Shown: positions 18,001 through 24,572 of the stretch, in pieces
Layout of the letters: every line of letters starts with the position of its first letter
How positions within the stretch are numbered: the stretch's first letter is position 1
Source: Planctomycetales bacterium
GTDB lineage: Bacteria > Planctomycetota > Planctomycetia > Pirellulales > Pirellulaceae
Direction of reading: 5' to 3'
DNA length: 39,260 bases
Assembly: GCA_020427005.1 (NCBI GenBank)
Contig: JAGQOY010000045.1
Span: forward strand, 1-39,260
Program-made: the position numbers and the translations under genes
The notes under the pieces: generated by a model
What the model was told of the DNA's origin: nothing
What the model saw: the letters and a program-made list of their open reading frames with translations, nothing else
Database searches by the model: none

Positions 18001-18627
18001 TGCAGAGGCAAGTGCATCTAGTGGAATTTCATGAAAACGCAATCTGTCTGGATCAACTTCAATTTGATATTGGCGAACGTATCCTCCTATCGAGGCCACT
18101 TCACTTACCCCCTCCACCGCCTGCAGTTCGAATTTGATGACGAAGTCTTGTAGGCTGCGCAGTTCGGCCAAACTCATCCCAGCCTTCGGAGGTTGAAGGG
18201 TGTAGTAAAAGATCTGCCCCAGTCCAGTAGCATCTGGTCCCAATTGAGGCACCGTGCCTTCGGGCAATTTGGATGCGGCTATACCTAGCTGTTCCGATAC
18301 GCGACTTCTCGCCCAGTAGAAATCAACATCATCTTTGAATGTGATTTGCACAAAACTATAGCCAAACATGCTCTTACCCCGCACCGAGTCAGCTCCCGGC
18401 ACGGCAAGCAGAGAAATGCTTAGCGGATAGGTAATCTGGTCTTCGATATCCTTAGGGGAACGTCCTGGCCACGGCGTAAGGACGATAACCTGGTTTTCGC
18501 CGACGTTTGGAATGGCATCAATTGGAATTGCTTGAAATACTAACCAACCGCCGACACTTGATCCAACGAAAAGAAGCAAGACCAGCCAAGGCTCTTTCAC
18601 ACAAAACCTGATAATCAAATTCAGCAT
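15043..18627 (-). CDS. cusA: CusA-like RND heavy-metal efflux pump
   Basis: A 1194-residue inner-membrane proton-driven pump of the heavy-metal RND family. The proton-relay Asp in TM4 is present (AIAIGTMVD, Asp409). Three methionines match the metal-binding triad of E. coli CusA in context and spacing: Met688 (WFYMPTLYP), Met738 (AAMVETYI) and Met788 (VVMLQSGIK), which favours Cu(I)/Ag(I) over Zn/Co. The protein is about 150 residues longer than CusA; much of the excess lies between TM6 and TM7 (about 525-610), where two extra hydrophobic segments occur (about 537-553 and 566-583). The ATG at 18627 is 9 bases after the cusB stop, and TTAGGAG overlaps that stop codon, so the two genes are translationally coupled. 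It should form a tripartite complex with the adaptor and the outer-membrane protein encoded at 22076-23641. Confidence 0.92.
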   Translation of the reverse strand: MLNLIIRFCVKEPWLVLLLFVGSSVGGWLVFQAIPIDAIPNVGENQVIVLTPWPGRSPKDIEDQITYPLSISLLAVPGADSVRGKSMFGYSFVQITFKDDVDFYWARSRVSEQLGIAASKLPEGTVPQLGPDATGLGQIFYYTLQPPKAGMSLAELRSLQDFVIKFELQAVEGVSEVASIGGYVRQYQIEVDPDRLRFHEIPLDALASAIKGSNLDVGAKTVETTGMEYIVRGKGFLGGDGDQLKAIRDIEQTVITQRDGIPVRVADVAKVQLGPDFRRGALDYNGTEAVGGVVVMRYSENPRIVIDRVKAKISQIEPALRGVHIHAVYDRTGLINETMATLTDALRDEIIITAVIILLFLLHIRSSFIVAICLPAAVLMSFIAMHVVGLEANIMSLAGIAIAIGTMVDMGIIVSENVYQHLADWERQQIGRQGSAAVSVGQAARTRTKFSQDAERVRIVFTAVSEVAPAVVTAVATTIVSFLPVFFLTGRDYKLFAPLAYTKTFAIAAAMLTAVTVVPALCRLMLRCAGYRKRSALFASIALSALISSAAHFLWGKRIAEALGVDLWVVTAALGIAVFVINWQWMRERIRPLEEIPSSRFVHWMYAARLRQALNHKVIALSFPSALLVLGIGAFYGFPTVMRPIESLARILGADLNAFPGYVAVKHSFTGVQTDDWIALDEGSWFYMPTLYPAASFSQAMQVLQTQDVLISSIPEVKDVLGKIGRVESALDPAPAAMVETYIMLKPESEWREGLTAHDIWDEINAVATLPGVTPASALQPIEGRVVMLQSGIKAPMAIRIYGDKLVDLSKAARDVAEALRKSALVNAGTVNPDIVLGKPYIEFTVNRETASRYGMSVAMVNQVIESALGGVNLVTTIEGRERYPVRLRYNRDLRERVDQLGRLPVVTHSGAVVPLEELAKLETTWGPGMISSENGRLVAHVAFMTNGVRGDLESVAAIEQQLLDSQLLPASSPDRLDLPAGYSLESVGSFRNQLEANQRLLWIIPSVLLINLLVIYLEFRNLPISMAVFSGIPVSFAGGMVLVAWMNVELNTAVWVGFIALFGIAVDDGVVMATYIHQLLRQRKINNEADIRDIIYEAGLKRIRPCVMTTVTTLVALIPILVSTGRGADVARAMAIPVFGGMLAEPFSSFIVPTLYAAYIETKMQLGFSDPLWDGSGEIAVDRSDPMSYPQPI

Positions 18628-18636
18628 ACTGGTCTC

Positions 18637-20853
18637 CTAATTCGCCCTTTCGCTTTTCGGAGTGGCTGCATTCGCGTCAACGATCGCCAGATCTCCCACA
18701 ACCTCACCACAACGAAGCATCTTGGCACCCCAATAAGGATTGGCAAGTTCTCCGCCAATTTGCATCCAGTCCCCTCCGCCACCTGGAACCATCGGGCAAA
18801 AATAGTGTTTAAGAGTTGAGGCCGTATTGGGACTGCGTGCCATTACCGCAGCACGCAGCATTCCATGGCTCACACTTCGAAAGGCATCGCGAGCAGATTC
18901 AATCGAACCTGCCATCCGCAGGACAGCTCGCCGCGAACTAGCAAATTGCTGTTTTGCATCAGCCGGAAGCTCGGGCAGGACTTCCGATCGGTCCAGTGAA
19001 TCCAACAGTTTTTTAAGTAATTCTGGAGGCGGTGGTTTATCTTCCGCCAAACCACGCTGAATCTCAAAATATGCGTCGTAAGCACTGTCGATAACTTGTG
19101 CCGCCTCCCTAGATAACATCACAGTTTTACCCATAGACAAACGAAGTGGGCGAGATGAATAGCTGGATGCTCTAGTTGGATCCATCAAGGATGCATTGCC
19201 TGCCAATTGCATTTGCGAATCAATTAAAAAATTGCCTTGGATGGCAATTGTTTCACCCGCATCGAGCCCGTCGAGTACGATCACCTCGCGATCGGTCATT
19301 GGTCCCACCGTAACGCGCCGTATTTCAAATCGACCTGGCTCAGTTTCCACATAGATAACGGCACTAGATCCGGTAAGTAACACCGCATCGCGAGGCACAG
19401 TTACTACTTCTTGCTCGGGCAAAGGTTCGGCGGAGAATCCCAGCTCGCGTGTTGGGATCAACTCCATGTCACAATACGGACAGTTACCGGGTTCATCGCG
19501 TATGATCTGTGGATGCATTGGGCTGATGTACTTGCCGGCGAGTGCAGGATCGTAAACCAGTTCAGTGGCGATAGCAGGTACTGCGATACGCGCTGTGGCG
19601 AAGTCGCCAGGCCGCAGTCTGCCTGTCGTATTCATGATCTCAACTCGCACTCGCACAGTGCGCGTGCGTCGATTTACGGTCGGATCTATGAAAGACACAC
19701 GTCCTTGAAATACCTCTCCAGGTAAGGACTGAATCTCAGCCTCAACTAGCTGTCCAAACCGCACGGTAGCAGCTTCATCCGGAAATAAATCAAGCATCAG
19801 CCAAACAGAGCTTAGATCGGCGATGCGATAAAGCTTTTGCCCAGTCTTTACGTAATCTCCTTCAACCGCAGTTTTTTCAATTACAGTTCCAGCCTGCGGA
19901 GACTTGATGCGAATACGTGACTGAGGTTTGCCGCCCTGCGCCAGTTCATTGATTTGCTCTTCGGTCATTCCAAGTTCGCTAAGATTCTCACGCGCCATCT
20001 CGGCAAGATTACTGTCGCCTATTGGAAATCGAGTCGATTTACTCCCCACAAGACTAGTGACGTACTCCGTTTGCGCAGTATACAGCTGAGGACTGTAAAT
20101 CAATGCCAGGTCGTCATTCTTAGAAACCTCCACTCCCACGTAGTCCGCATACATCTTCTCCATTCGCCCATCTATATATGCTGAAATCGTCGACAATCGG
20201 CTTTCATCAAATTCAATAGAACCTATCGTTCGTATTGTTCGCGTTAATTCCCCAAGCTTAGACACGGCTGTTTGAATGCCGATCAACCGTCGCGCCGACG
20301 GCTCAATGAGAACTGATACTCCATCTCCGCCGCCGGCACTGGTCAGCTCAACAAGCTCCATTCCGCATACCGGACAACGACCAGGTTCAGTTAAAGGAGG
20401 TGTGCATTTCATGGGGCAAATAAAGCGTTTTTGCCCAGCCGCACTCTCGTTTTGTGAGGCCAAATCAGTGTTCGTGCTATGCTGCGAGACACCATCAGGC
20501 ATCACCCAACCCATTCTTTGGGCAAGCCCAACAAGCCAAAGAACCAAACCAGCGACCACAACGGCCCCCATGGCCTTAGCCGCAAATCGGAAGAACCAAA
20601 TCCATGGACTGAGCCGTTCAACTCGGCTTGCTACAGATCTATTTGTTCGAGATTGAGATGAGCCTGTTGAAGGTGCTGCAAGTTGTGCATGGCTCCCACT
20701 CTCTGTACCAACTCCGGATCCCAGTGCGTCAACATTGTCCGCTCTTGTCGACTGAGGTGCATGAGCCGACTGTGTCTTGCCACTGTCTGATCCTGAGGGA
20801 ACTGCATCTTTCGATCCAGCTCCATCTATTCCTGTTTGGTTTTGGTCGTTCAT
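18637..20853 (-). CDS. cusB: CusB-like periplasmic adaptor with extra metal domains
   Basis: A 738-residue membrane-fusion protein. A Ser/Gly-rich cytoplasmic N-terminus (1-85) is followed by a membrane anchor (about 92-113). A heavy-metal-binding domain occupies about 143-169 (CPM at 146-148, CPVCGM at 160-165). Then come the hairpin, lipoyl and beta-barrel domains (about 190-425). A second metal domain (about 440-465) is embedded before the membrane-proximal part; it reads ISPM where the first has ICPM, but keeps CPYCDM (458-463). The C-terminal ~150 residues form a helical bundle ending in a CPM motif (686-688) and Cys715, like DUF3347. These domains suggest capture of periplasmic copper or silver and delivery to the pump. 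The start is set at the ATG at 20853, which has GAGAA upstream; the frame extends to a TTG at 20865. The start lies directly beside the hairpin repeat at 20867. Confidence 0.9.
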   Translation of the reverse strand: MNDQNQTGIDGAGSKDAVPSGSDSGKTQSAHAPQSTRADNVDALGSGVGTESGSHAQLAAPSTGSSQSRTNRSVASRVERLSPWIWFFRFAAKAMGAVVVAGLVLWLVGLAQRMGWVMPDGVSQHSTNTDLASQNESAAGQKRFICPMKCTPPLTEPGRCPVCGMELVELTSAGGGDGVSVLIEPSARRLIGIQTAVSKLGELTRTIRTIGSIEFDESRLSTISAYIDGRMEKMYADYVGVEVSKNDDLALIYSPQLYTAQTEYVTSLVGSKSTRFPIGDSNLAEMARENLSELGMTEEQINELAQGGKPQSRIRIKSPQAGTVIEKTAVEGDYVKTGQKLYRIADLSSVWLMLDLFPDEAATVRFGQLVEAEIQSLPGEVFQGRVSFIDPTVNRRTRTVRVRVEIMNTTGRLRPGDFATARIAVPAIATELVYDPALAGKYISPMHPQIIRDEPGNCPYCDMELIPTRELGFSAEPLPEQEVVTVPRDAVLLTGSSAVIYVETEPGRFEIRRVTVGPMTDREVIVLDGLDAGETIAIQGNFLIDSQMQLAGNASLMDPTRASSYSSRPLRLSMGKTVMLSREAAQVIDSAYDAYFEIQRGLAEDKPPPPELLKKLLDSLDRSEVLPELPADAKQQFASSRRAVLRMAGSIESARDAFRSVSHGMLRAAVMARSPNTASTLKHYFCPMVPGGGGDWMQIGGELANPYWGAKMLRCGEVVGDLAIVDANAATPKSERAN

Positions 20854-20866
20854 CAATATTCTCAAT

Positions 20867-21080
20867 TAGCAGGCTGCTGAAAAAGTCGATTTGCAAAAAT
20901 TTGTGGACGATTAGTAACCCCCGAAGCGTCAGCCAGTGGGGCCACATTCCCTCGCTGACGCTTCGGGTTACTTTTCCATCACCCTGTTCGTGCGAGTCGT
21001 TCAGACGTATTGCATTTGTTTTAAAGGAAATCATCGATCAAATGGGCGAGAACAAGCTACCCTTATGTGAAGTTTGCTCT
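20867..21080 (-). repeat. Composite repeat copy D (hairpin element + 90-bp unit)
   Basis: Read on the minus strand this begins at 21080 with a 90-bp unit (21080-20991, AGAGCAAACTTCAC...ACTCGCA) also found at 23658, 27472 and 39186. It continues into a hairpin element ending in TTTTTCAGCAGCCTGCTA at 20867. The central stem pairs CCGAAGCGTCAGC (20921-20933) with GCTGACGCTTCGG (20954-20966) and is extended by GTAACCC/GGGTTAC. The outer arm nearest the 90-bp unit is degenerate (CAGGGTGATGGAAAAG) relative to the intact arm in the copy at 23748. It forms the immediate 5' leader of cusB. The rest of the gap up to 21249 shows no gene. Confidence 0.9.
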
Positions 21081-21249
21081 AGCATTGCTACTTTGCGTGA
21101 CGCCATTTCAGTATTAGCCAATGGCGCAGGAGGATTTGAATTCCACTCGATTGTTGTAATCAGCAACACACGAAGACAAAGTATTGGCTATAGCCACCAT
21201 GAGAGGTGAGACTGCATATCAAGAGCGCAGTCGCTTCTTCAAACACATG

Positions 21250-21840
21250 CTACAAATGCCAAACGCAATAAGAAATCTGCGAGAAGTGCGGTAAGCGCAC
21301 GGACTGGGTGCCTTTAACAGGCAAAGAGGTCGATGGCTTGGCGGTCAATTCGTTGTCTAAACAAACGTGCAAGTCCATAACCATCAAATCGAGTAGTTCA
21401 AGTTGCATCGAGCGAGTAAGCGGTACAGCATACTTTTCTGAACTACATCTGCAGTGACAGGCATTTGGCCCGATGGAGTAGACCGCGCGCTGACTCTTCA
21501 TTCCGTGCGAGGCTGGATTTGGATCTAAACTCCGTCCATCATCGACTGTTAGTTCCCCCACTGGCTCGTCCGATTCAGATTTAGCCCCATTCACTGGCAG
21601 GGGCCCTTCCGACGAACCACGACAACAAGCGTGTAGAGGCCGCGGTTCAGCCGGTCGTTTTCTACAACAGGTGCACTTTTCAGCTTCCTCGTGCACTTGG
21701 CAACAAGCACAGCCAGTACACTCCGTCTCCGATCCACAGCCTACGCGACCGCAGCATTTTCCTACACATGCCATTACCGGCTGCAACGTCATCGCGACGA
21801 TGAGTAAAAGTTTGACGGCAATGTGGACTACGCGGGCCAT
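21250..21840 (-). CDS. Secreted cysteine-rich protein, candidate metal binder
   Basis: A 196-residue protein whose family I do not recognise. An N-terminal signal peptide (MARVVHIAVKLLLIVAMTLQ then PVMA, cleavage likely after Ala24) precedes a cysteine cluster: 13 Cys between residues 25 and 73, several as CC or CxC/CxxC (CCGRVGCG, CTGCACC, CTCC, ACC). A CHCRC group follows at 128-132, and Cys160 and Cys192 bring the total to 18. The mature protein would be periplasmic or surface-exposed. Its position next to cusBA and the TolC gene suggests binding of Cu(I)/Ag(I) or another soft metal, which is inference. It is on the same strand as cusBA, separated by the composite repeat, and divergent from the TolC gene. 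No clear Shine-Dalgarno precedes the ATG at 21840. Disulfide-rich structural protein is the alternative. Confidence 0.7.
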   Translation of the reverse strand: MARVVHIAVKLLLIVAMTLQPVMACVGKCCGRVGCGSETECTGCACCQVHEEAEKCTCCRKRPAEPRPLHACCRGSSEGPLPVNGAKSESDEPVGELTVDDGRSLDPNPASHGMKSQRAVYSIGPNACHCRCSSEKYAVPLTRSMQLELLDLMVMDLHVCLDNELTAKPSTSLPVKGTQSVRLPHFSQISYCVWHL

Positions 21841-22075
21841 ATGAATTAAGAGGAAGTTTCGCTCTGAACGTTCCGAAGATTCTAGTTATAGGTACCTCAA
21901 ATCTACGTCTCATCCTATGTTGTGGTTCAAGCCACCCATTTACATCAGGCACCCGCTATTAATTCTATGATAGCCAATGGAGCACTTCGCGATGGAGTAC
22001 CCAGGCAGCAAAGTGGCTCAAAAATCGGAATGGCTAGAGCTCCAAGGGTACGCAATCGAGGAATTTCCAGGCAAT
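21841..22075. promoter_or_regulatory. Divergent region between Cys-rich and TolC-like genes
   Basis: Promoters for the minus-strand cysteine-rich gene and the plus-strand outer-membrane gene should lie here. If translation of the TolC-like gene begins at 21977 rather than 22076 the region shrinks to 136 bp. No CueR- or CusR-type operator palindrome could be identified with confidence, and no metal-responsive regulator gene is present in the window. Confidence 0.35.
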
Positions 22076-23641
22076 ATGCCGACACTGCCCAGCCTTCGAT
22101 TTAGCAACAATCTCGGCCGAAAAACACTCATTCTTGTGGGCTTTCATCTGTTTCTTGCCTGCCTGCTCAGCGGTTGCGGTTCGCTACCAAATCGACATCG
22201 AATACTTCGAAATAACCCCATATCAAGCTATCAATACTCAGTTACCGATGCGGAGAATATTGAGGCTGAGACCGCAGGAAACACTTTCATTGAGGTGCTA
22301 CCAGCGGCTTATAGCAAATTAGTACCTGAGTCTATTGCTTCACCAAATGCACTTACGGAAGCGACAACCCTCACGTTAACTGATCAAATTGACGTTGAAG
22401 ATGCGTCAGCATCCGATCTGGAAAACGACACCGCACAGACGCCGGGTGCCCAACCGGTAGAACACTTCCTTTCGCTAGCATTGAGCAGCCATCCAAAGAT
22501 CTTGGCTGCCCGTAGCCGAGTTTCGGCAGCGACCAACGTCATTCCACAAGCTTGCGCGCTTCCAGACCCTATGTTTGGCAATACTTTTTGGCCGATCCAA
22601 AACCAGGCGCTGCAAACGGCTGGAGGACGAGTCGCACACCAATTTCAGGTCTCCCAAGCCTTGCCTTGGCTGGAGAAACTTCATACCAAGGCAACGATCG
22701 CAAGTCGTGAAGTTCAAATGGCACAGGCGGAAGTTGAAAGCATTGAACGCGATATAGTCGAAATGGTAAAACTTGCCTATTTTGAGGTCTGGTTCGCAAC
22801 TCAGGCTATGTCGATTGTCGAAGAAAATCGTGAACTAGTCTTACAGCTAGCAGAAGTTGCAGAAGCCCGTTTCGCAGCTGGGGGGACCAAACAGGATGTG
22901 TTGCGAGCACAGCTTGAAGCGGATCGATTGGATGATCAGCTCCTCACGCTCCGCAAACAAAAACAACAAGCACAGGCTGATCTGGCCGCACTAACTCATC
23001 AACCGGACTCCTTGATACCTGAAGCTCAATCCGATCTCGGCCTTTCTGACATACCCAAACAACTTGATGATTTGCTTGTTTTGGCGGAGCAATGCAACCC
23101 AGAGCTTCGAGCTTTGGCTTGGGAGATACAACGTGATCGAGCCAAACAGAGGCTGGCTTGCCTACAACAGTTTCCGGATCTCAATGTTGGACTAAATTAC
23201 GCCATAATCAGCGACAATAACAACGTACTCAGTCCCGTAGCCAATGGTCACGATAATATTAGCTTTGCATTTGGCGTTACCATGCCGATTTGGCGAGAGA
23301 AGATCAATGCGGGTATTCGGGAAGCAGCAAATCGCACGAGCAGTTCGGCACAACGACTGGAGGCCGAACGTGACGCCATCCAAGGCAAGCTCCGCCGCCT
23401 GATGGCTCAAGCGGATGCATTTGTTGAGCAAAGAACCATCTACGAACAGAGAATCATTCCTCGAACTGAAGAAGCCCTTGCACTATCGCTCACGGATTAT
23501 CGCGGCAGGAGAACTGATTTCTTTACGCTGGTTGAAATCTACCGTGAGTTGCTCATGCATAAGATGCAACTTGCACGCATCGAAGCCACATTGGCAGGCA
23601 CCATTGCTCAAATCGAGCGCGCAGTCGGACAGAATCCTTGA
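22076..23641 (+). CDS. TolC/CusC-like outer-membrane efflux lipoprotein
   Basis: An outer-membrane factor of about 521 residues. From the ATG at 22076 the N-terminus (MPTLPSLRFSNNLGRK, then a hydrophobic run, then LLSGC) is a lipoprotein signal with the lipidated Cys at residue 34. The frame stays open to an ATG at 21977, but that would add 33 hydrophilic residues before the signal, so 22076 is preferred; AGG lies 5 bases upstream. The body shows two long coiled-coil repeats typical of the OEP family (VEHFLSLALSSHPKILAARSRV early, IVEENRELVLQLAEVAEARF and LRKQKQQAQADLAALTHQP in the middle, DYRGRRTDFFTLVEIYRELL near the end). It should complete the tripartite pump with CusA and CusB. Unlike the common adaptor-pump operon with a collinear outer-membrane gene, it points away from cusBA. 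Confidence 0.88.
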   Translation: MPTLPSLRFSNNLGRKTLILVGFHLFLACLLSGCGSLPNRHRILRNNPISSYQYSVTDAENIEAETAGNTFIEVLPAAYSKLVPESIASPNALTEATTLTLTDQIDVEDASASDLENDTAQTPGAQPVEHFLSLALSSHPKILAARSRVSAATNVIPQACALPDPMFGNTFWPIQNQALQTAGGRVAHQFQVSQALPWLEKLHTKATIASREVQMAQAEVESIERDIVEMVKLAYFEVWFATQAMSIVEENRELVLQLAEVAEARFAAGGTKQDVLRAQLEADRLDDQLLTLRKQKQQAQADLAALTHQPDSLIPEAQSDLGLSDIPKQLDDLLVLAEQCNPELRALAWEIQRDRAKQRLACLQQFPDLNVGLNYAIISDNNNVLSPVANGHDNISFAFGVTMPIWREKINAGIREAANRTSSSAQRLEAERDAIQGKLRRLMAQADAFVEQRTIYEQRIIPRTEEALALSLTDYRGRRTDFFTLVEIYRELLMHKMQLARIEATLAGTIAQIERAVGQNP

Positions 23642-23657
23642 TCATAGCCTTCCAATT

Positions 23658-23850
23658 AGAGCAAACTTCACATAAGAGTAGCTTGTTTTCGCTCATTTGA
23701 TCAATGATTTCTCAGAAAACACACGGTATACGTCCGCGCGACTCGCACTGGCAGGCTGCTGAAAACGTAACCCGAAGCGTCAGCGAGGGAATGTGCCCAG
23801 TCCCTCGCTGACGCTCTGATGTCTTCGGGTTACTTTTTCAGCAGCCTGTA
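23658..23850 (+). repeat. Composite repeat copy A (90-bp unit + hairpin element)
   Basis: A 90-bp unit (23658-23747, AGAGCAAACTTCAC...ACTCGCA) is followed by a palindromic element (23751-23850). Its outer arms are GCAGGCTGCTGAAAA (23751-23765) and TTTTTCAGCAGCCTG (23834-23848). Next come CGTAACCCGAAG / CTTCGGGTTAC, and an inner perfect 13-bp pair CGTCAGCGAGGGA (23778-23790) / TCCCTCGCTGACG (23801-23813). This resembles a MITE or REP-like element with terminal inverted repeats. It begins 16 bases after the TolC-like stop and could also act as a transcript end or stabiliser. The same two-part arrangement, inverted, lies at 20867-21080. The rest of the gap to 24046 shows no gene. Confidence 0.92.
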
Positions 23851-24046
23851 AACATGCCTCCCTGTGTCCGCAAAGCGATTCTTGATTACATCCCTCCAGT
23901 CGCAGCACTTTGGGCACCACCGCGAATTGAGCCCAAACCAAATTATCTATACTCAGAGCCCCCCAAATGTGGCTCTGGCTGCGTACCCAACGACGTCGTA
24001 ACATCAGGCGGGCTTGGATCAATTCTGTTGTCGATTCGCGAGATAC

Positions 24047-24454
24047 ATGATGGCGATAATCAAATCATTGGCTAGCAATACAGTTTTTGCCTTTCTTGTC
24101 TGCTGCGCAATTCTTCTCGGGTCCTTGGGCTGCAATGACTCAGTAAGCTCACAGGCTACAACTGAGAATGAAGGCCAGGAAAACTCTCCTAGTAGTCAGC
24201 ATCAAGGTGATTCGATCACCTCCGACTCAGGTAACATGGCCAAAATTGACGAGGCCCTGGCAAACCTATCAGAGGACGATAGACAAGAAGCGATGAAACA
24301 GCACATTTGCCCGGTTAGCGAACAATTGCTTGGCACAATGGGCGCGCCCCAAAAAATCGACGTTCAAGGCACTTCTGTCTGGATCTGTTGCGACTCATGT
24401 AAAGAAAAGCTTCTTTCCGAGCCAGATAAGTACACGGCGAAACTTAACAAATGA
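24047..24454 (+). CDS. Small lipoprotein with YHS/TRASH-like metal domain
   Basis: A protein of about 135 residues. The N-terminus (MMAIIKSLASNTVFAF..., then LLGSLGC) is a lipoprotein signal peptide with the lipidated Cys near residue 29. A Ser/Gln/Glu-rich linker follows. The C-terminal domain (about 83-130) contains HICPVSEQLLGTMG, a G-x-x-VWICCDSC core and a KY end, the pattern of small heavy-metal-binding YHS/TRASH-like domains, with Cys in CP and CCDSC as likely ligands. Two ATG codons occur in tandem at 24047 and 24050; either could be used, and only a weak GAGA lies upstream. Location beside the Cus-type pump suggests periplasmic copper/silver handling, which is inferred. The function is not experimentally known to me. 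Confidence 0.75.
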   Translation: MMAIIKSLASNTVFAFLVCCAILLGSLGCNDSVSSQATTENEGQENSPSSQHQGDSITSDSGNMAKIDEALANLSEDDRQEAMKQHICPVSEQLLGTMGAPQKIDVQGTSVWICCDSCKEKLLSEPDKYTAKLNK

Positions 24455-24472
24455 GTTGCAATCCAACTCATT
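24450..24472 (+). terminator. Hairpin overlapping lipoprotein stop codon
   Basis: AATGAGTTG (24450-24458) and CAACTCATT (24464-24472) are a perfect 9-bp inverted repeat with a 5-base loop; the stop codon TGA (24452-24454) sits inside the left arm. It is followed by a pyrimidine-rich CTCTC rather than a clean T-run, so it is a weak candidate terminator or mRNA 3' end. The convergent Kelch gene stop is about 100 bp away. Confidence 0.4.
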
Positions 24473-24572
24473 CTCTCAATAGAAAACTCGCCATAGTATC
24501 TACATATTTTTCGTCCAACTTCAGCATCTCGCTGTCATCTAGACTCGACTTGCCCCCTGGCTGTACTGCTAG

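Noticed and set aside
15043..18627. Assignment of the pump as a CzcA-type zinc/cobalt exporter
   Set aside because: The three methionines match the CusA copper/silver triad in context and spacing, which favours CusA.
20628..21209. A plus-strand open frame of 193 codons across the cusB N-terminus and the repeat
   Set aside because: It is antisense to cusB and runs through the hairpin repeat; its composition is unlike a protein and there is no ribosome binding site.
21977..22075. Upstream start at 21977 for the TolC-like gene
   Set aside because: It would add a hydrophilic 33-residue extension before a normal lipoprotein signal and has no ribosome binding site.
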